From assembly GCA_011772595.1 (NCBI GenBank), contig WVZH01000276.1:20336-26632 (forward strand): a stretch of DNA of 6,297 bases. The letters run 5' to 3'. The stretch comes from Anaerolineales bacterium. Its GTDB lineage: Bacteria > Chloroflexota > Anaerolineae > Anaerolineales > E44-bin32. Positions 5,176 through 6,297 of the stretch are shown in pieces; positions within the stretch are counted from its first letter, which is position 1, and every line of letters starts with the position of its first letter. Under the pieces are notes generated by a model. The model made no database searches. It saw only the letters and a list, made by a program, of their open reading frames with translations, and was not told where the DNA came from. The position numbers were made by a program, and so were the translations under genes.

Positions 5176-6297
5176 TTACAACCCAGCACGTTCTTTCAAC
5201 GCTTCTTGCACTCTCCCCTCGAACGATAGGACTTCGGTCTCGGCTTTCTCGAGTTCCTTCAGCCAGCCGTCTGCTGCCCCTCGGTCGGAGAGGTTGTCGG
5301 CGTTAATACGCACGTTCAGTGCGGCGCCTTGTAGCGCTGCTCGGGCGATGAAAGCGGCCGCGCCTGCGTCTGAAGCCGCGTTGACGTTCCCCCCTTCCGC
5401 AACCTCGGTGGCCAACGCCATCAAGCGCACGATCATTTTGGCGACGCCGAGGGGGACCTCGGTGGCCTTCTGGGTTGCACGCTCGATCGCTTCCGATCTC
5501 TTCTTCTTCTCAGCGCTTGTTTTCTTGGGAAGTCGATAGGCTTCCATGACAGCGTCGAAAGCCTCGGCATCGGACTTGGCCGCGGATTGTAAGGAACCAC
5601 GCAAATCATCAGCCAGGGTAGCAATTTCGGTCATGCGTGCTTGCAGGTCGGCATACTTCTTTTTCCCTATCGTTAATCGAGCCACCATGCCAACCAGCGC
5701 GGCCGCAATCGCGCCGGCGTGTGCGGCAGCAGCTCCTCCGCCAGGAGTGGGCGTACCTGCTGCCAGATTCTCAAGGAAGGATCCCTCCGCTTCTTCATCC
5801 CCTTCTATGGCGTTGTAAAGGCGGGTCTCCAAGACCTGCGAGCCTTCGAATTGATCCAATTGCAGGTACCATTGTGCGGCGTTGACCAGGGCCGCCTGCG
5901 GTATCAGACCAACCAATTCGGCGCGTTGGACCGCAACCCCATAACGCTCGGCCTCTTGCCGTACCATTTCTTGCACACGGGACACGGGTGTTTTCGTGTA
6001 GTCTGTGAGATTCATCGACACCTGTGCCCGACCCTCGACGAGCATTCCCAGCGCTTTGACGTAGCGCAGTCCTCCCGAGGAGTGGCGCACGGCGCGGGCG
6101 ATCTCTTTTGCGATGTCTACATCATCGGTGGTCAGATAGATGTTGTAAGCAATCAACGGTGGGCGTGCACCGATGACGGTTGCGCCAGCGGATCCCAACT
6201 GCGCTGGACCGAAGTCTGGCGCTCGATCCGGGTCGCTTTGGATGGTCTCTTTGAGTCCCTCGTATTCCCCGCGGCGTATGTTTTCCAGGTTGACCCG
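5176..6297 (-). CDS. Formiminotransferase-cyclodeaminase (glutamate formimidoyltransferase fused to cyclodeaminase), 5' end missing
   Basis: Cytoplasmic bifunctional enzyme. It transfers the formimino group from N-formimino-glutamate (histidine breakdown) to tetrahydrofolate (EC 2.1.2.5), then releases ammonia to give 5,10-methenyl-tetrahydrofolate (EC 4.3.1.4). The visible 373 residues stop at TAA 5176-5178 and the frame stays open to the right edge; the family is about 500 residues, so roughly 130 N-terminal residues are outside. The first visible residues (RVNLENIRRGEYEGLK, then DPDRAPDFGPAQLG) are conserved formiminotransferase sequence, followed by GATVIGARPPLIAYNIYL and VSMNLTDYTKTP. 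A linker (YLQLDQFEGSQVLETRLYN) leads to the cyclodeaminase domain, with FLENLAAGTPTPGGGAAAA, IGKKKYADLQ and GGNVNAASDAGAAA. A TTG at 6198 is in frame but internal, so it is not the start. Both domains in the visible part look intact. The neighbours on this side are not histidine-pathway genes; any partners (hutH, hutU, hutI) would lie to the right. Confidence 0.97.
   Translation of the reverse strand, partial: RVNLENIRRGEYEGLKETIQSDPDRAPDFGPAQLGSAGATVIGARPPLIAYNIYLTTDDVDIAKEIARAVRHSSGGLRYVKALGMLVEGRAQVSMNLTDYTKTPVSRVQEMVRQEAERYGVAVQRAELVGLIPQAALVNAAQWYLQLDQFEGSQVLETRLYNAIEGDEEAEGSFLENLAAGTPTPGGGAAAAHAGAIAAALVGMVARLTIGKKKYADLQARMTEIATLADDLRGSLQSAAKSDAEAFDAVMEAYRLPKKTSAEKKKRSEAIERATQKATEVPLGVAKMIVRLMALATEVAEGGNVNAASDAGAAAFIARAALQGAALNVRINADNLSDRGAADGWLKELEKAETEVLSFEGRVQEALKERAGL

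Noticed and set aside
5433..5885. Several open frames (both strands) within the cyclodeaminase region
   Set aside because: All overlap strongly conserved cyclodeaminase codons in other frames and have the Ala/Arg/Pro-rich look of shadow frames in GC-rich DNA.
1..6297. Mobile elements, CRISPR arrays, RNA genes or a defence or biosynthetic island
   Set aside because: There are no terminal repeats, transposase, integrase, repeat-spacer pattern or tRNA/rRNA-like segment. The genes are ordinary transport, envelope and folate functions.

Overview
The window is ordinary chromosomal DNA of moderate to high GC content from a bacterium. The protein set recalls mesophilic Chloroflexota (Anaerolineae-like) genomes. 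That impression rests on the long acidic HlyD-type adaptor, the paired YbhF-like ABC ATPases, a CapA-like lipoprotein with a binding-protein-like front half, and a fused formiminotransferase-cyclodeaminase. It is recall of similar proteins, not a search result, and the taxon stays tentative. TTG is used as a start codon at least once (1512).

Layout. Bases 2-37 hold the last 11 codons of a plus-strand gene, possibly an ABC-2 permease. From 97 to 3357 an export cassette follows on the plus strand: a membrane-anchored HlyD/YbhG-type adaptor (97-1443), a first ABC ATPase (1512-2453) and a second ABC ATPase (2446-3357). The two ATPase genes overlap by 8 bases. They correspond to the N- and C-terminal halves of the tandem ATPase YbhF of enterobacteria. 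No permease gene follows them, so the membrane subunits probably lie upstream, outside the window. After a short gap with a possible promoter and a tandem 7-base repeat comes a separate plus-strand gene (3442-5127) for a lipoprotein that joins a putative solute-binding-like domain to a degenerate CapA (PGA_cap) domain. Facing it, on the minus strand, is the 3' three quarters of a folate/histidine-degradation gene, formiminotransferase-cyclodeaminase (5176-6297), whose 5' end lies beyond the right edge.

How they work together. The adaptor and two ATPases are best read as parts of one efflux/export complex of unknown substrate. The ATPases show complementary defects: the first lacks the H-loop histidine and the second lacks a canonical signature motif. 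In a heterodimer both defects fall in the same ATP site, which predicts one catalytic and one regulatory site. The CapA-like lipoprotein and the folate enzyme have no evident functional link to the exporter. I saw no CRISPR array, insertion sequence, RNA gene or defence system. The most interesting points are the ATPase asymmetry, the loss of metal ligands in the CapA-like domain, and the promoter/direct-repeat arrangement overlapping its start codon.
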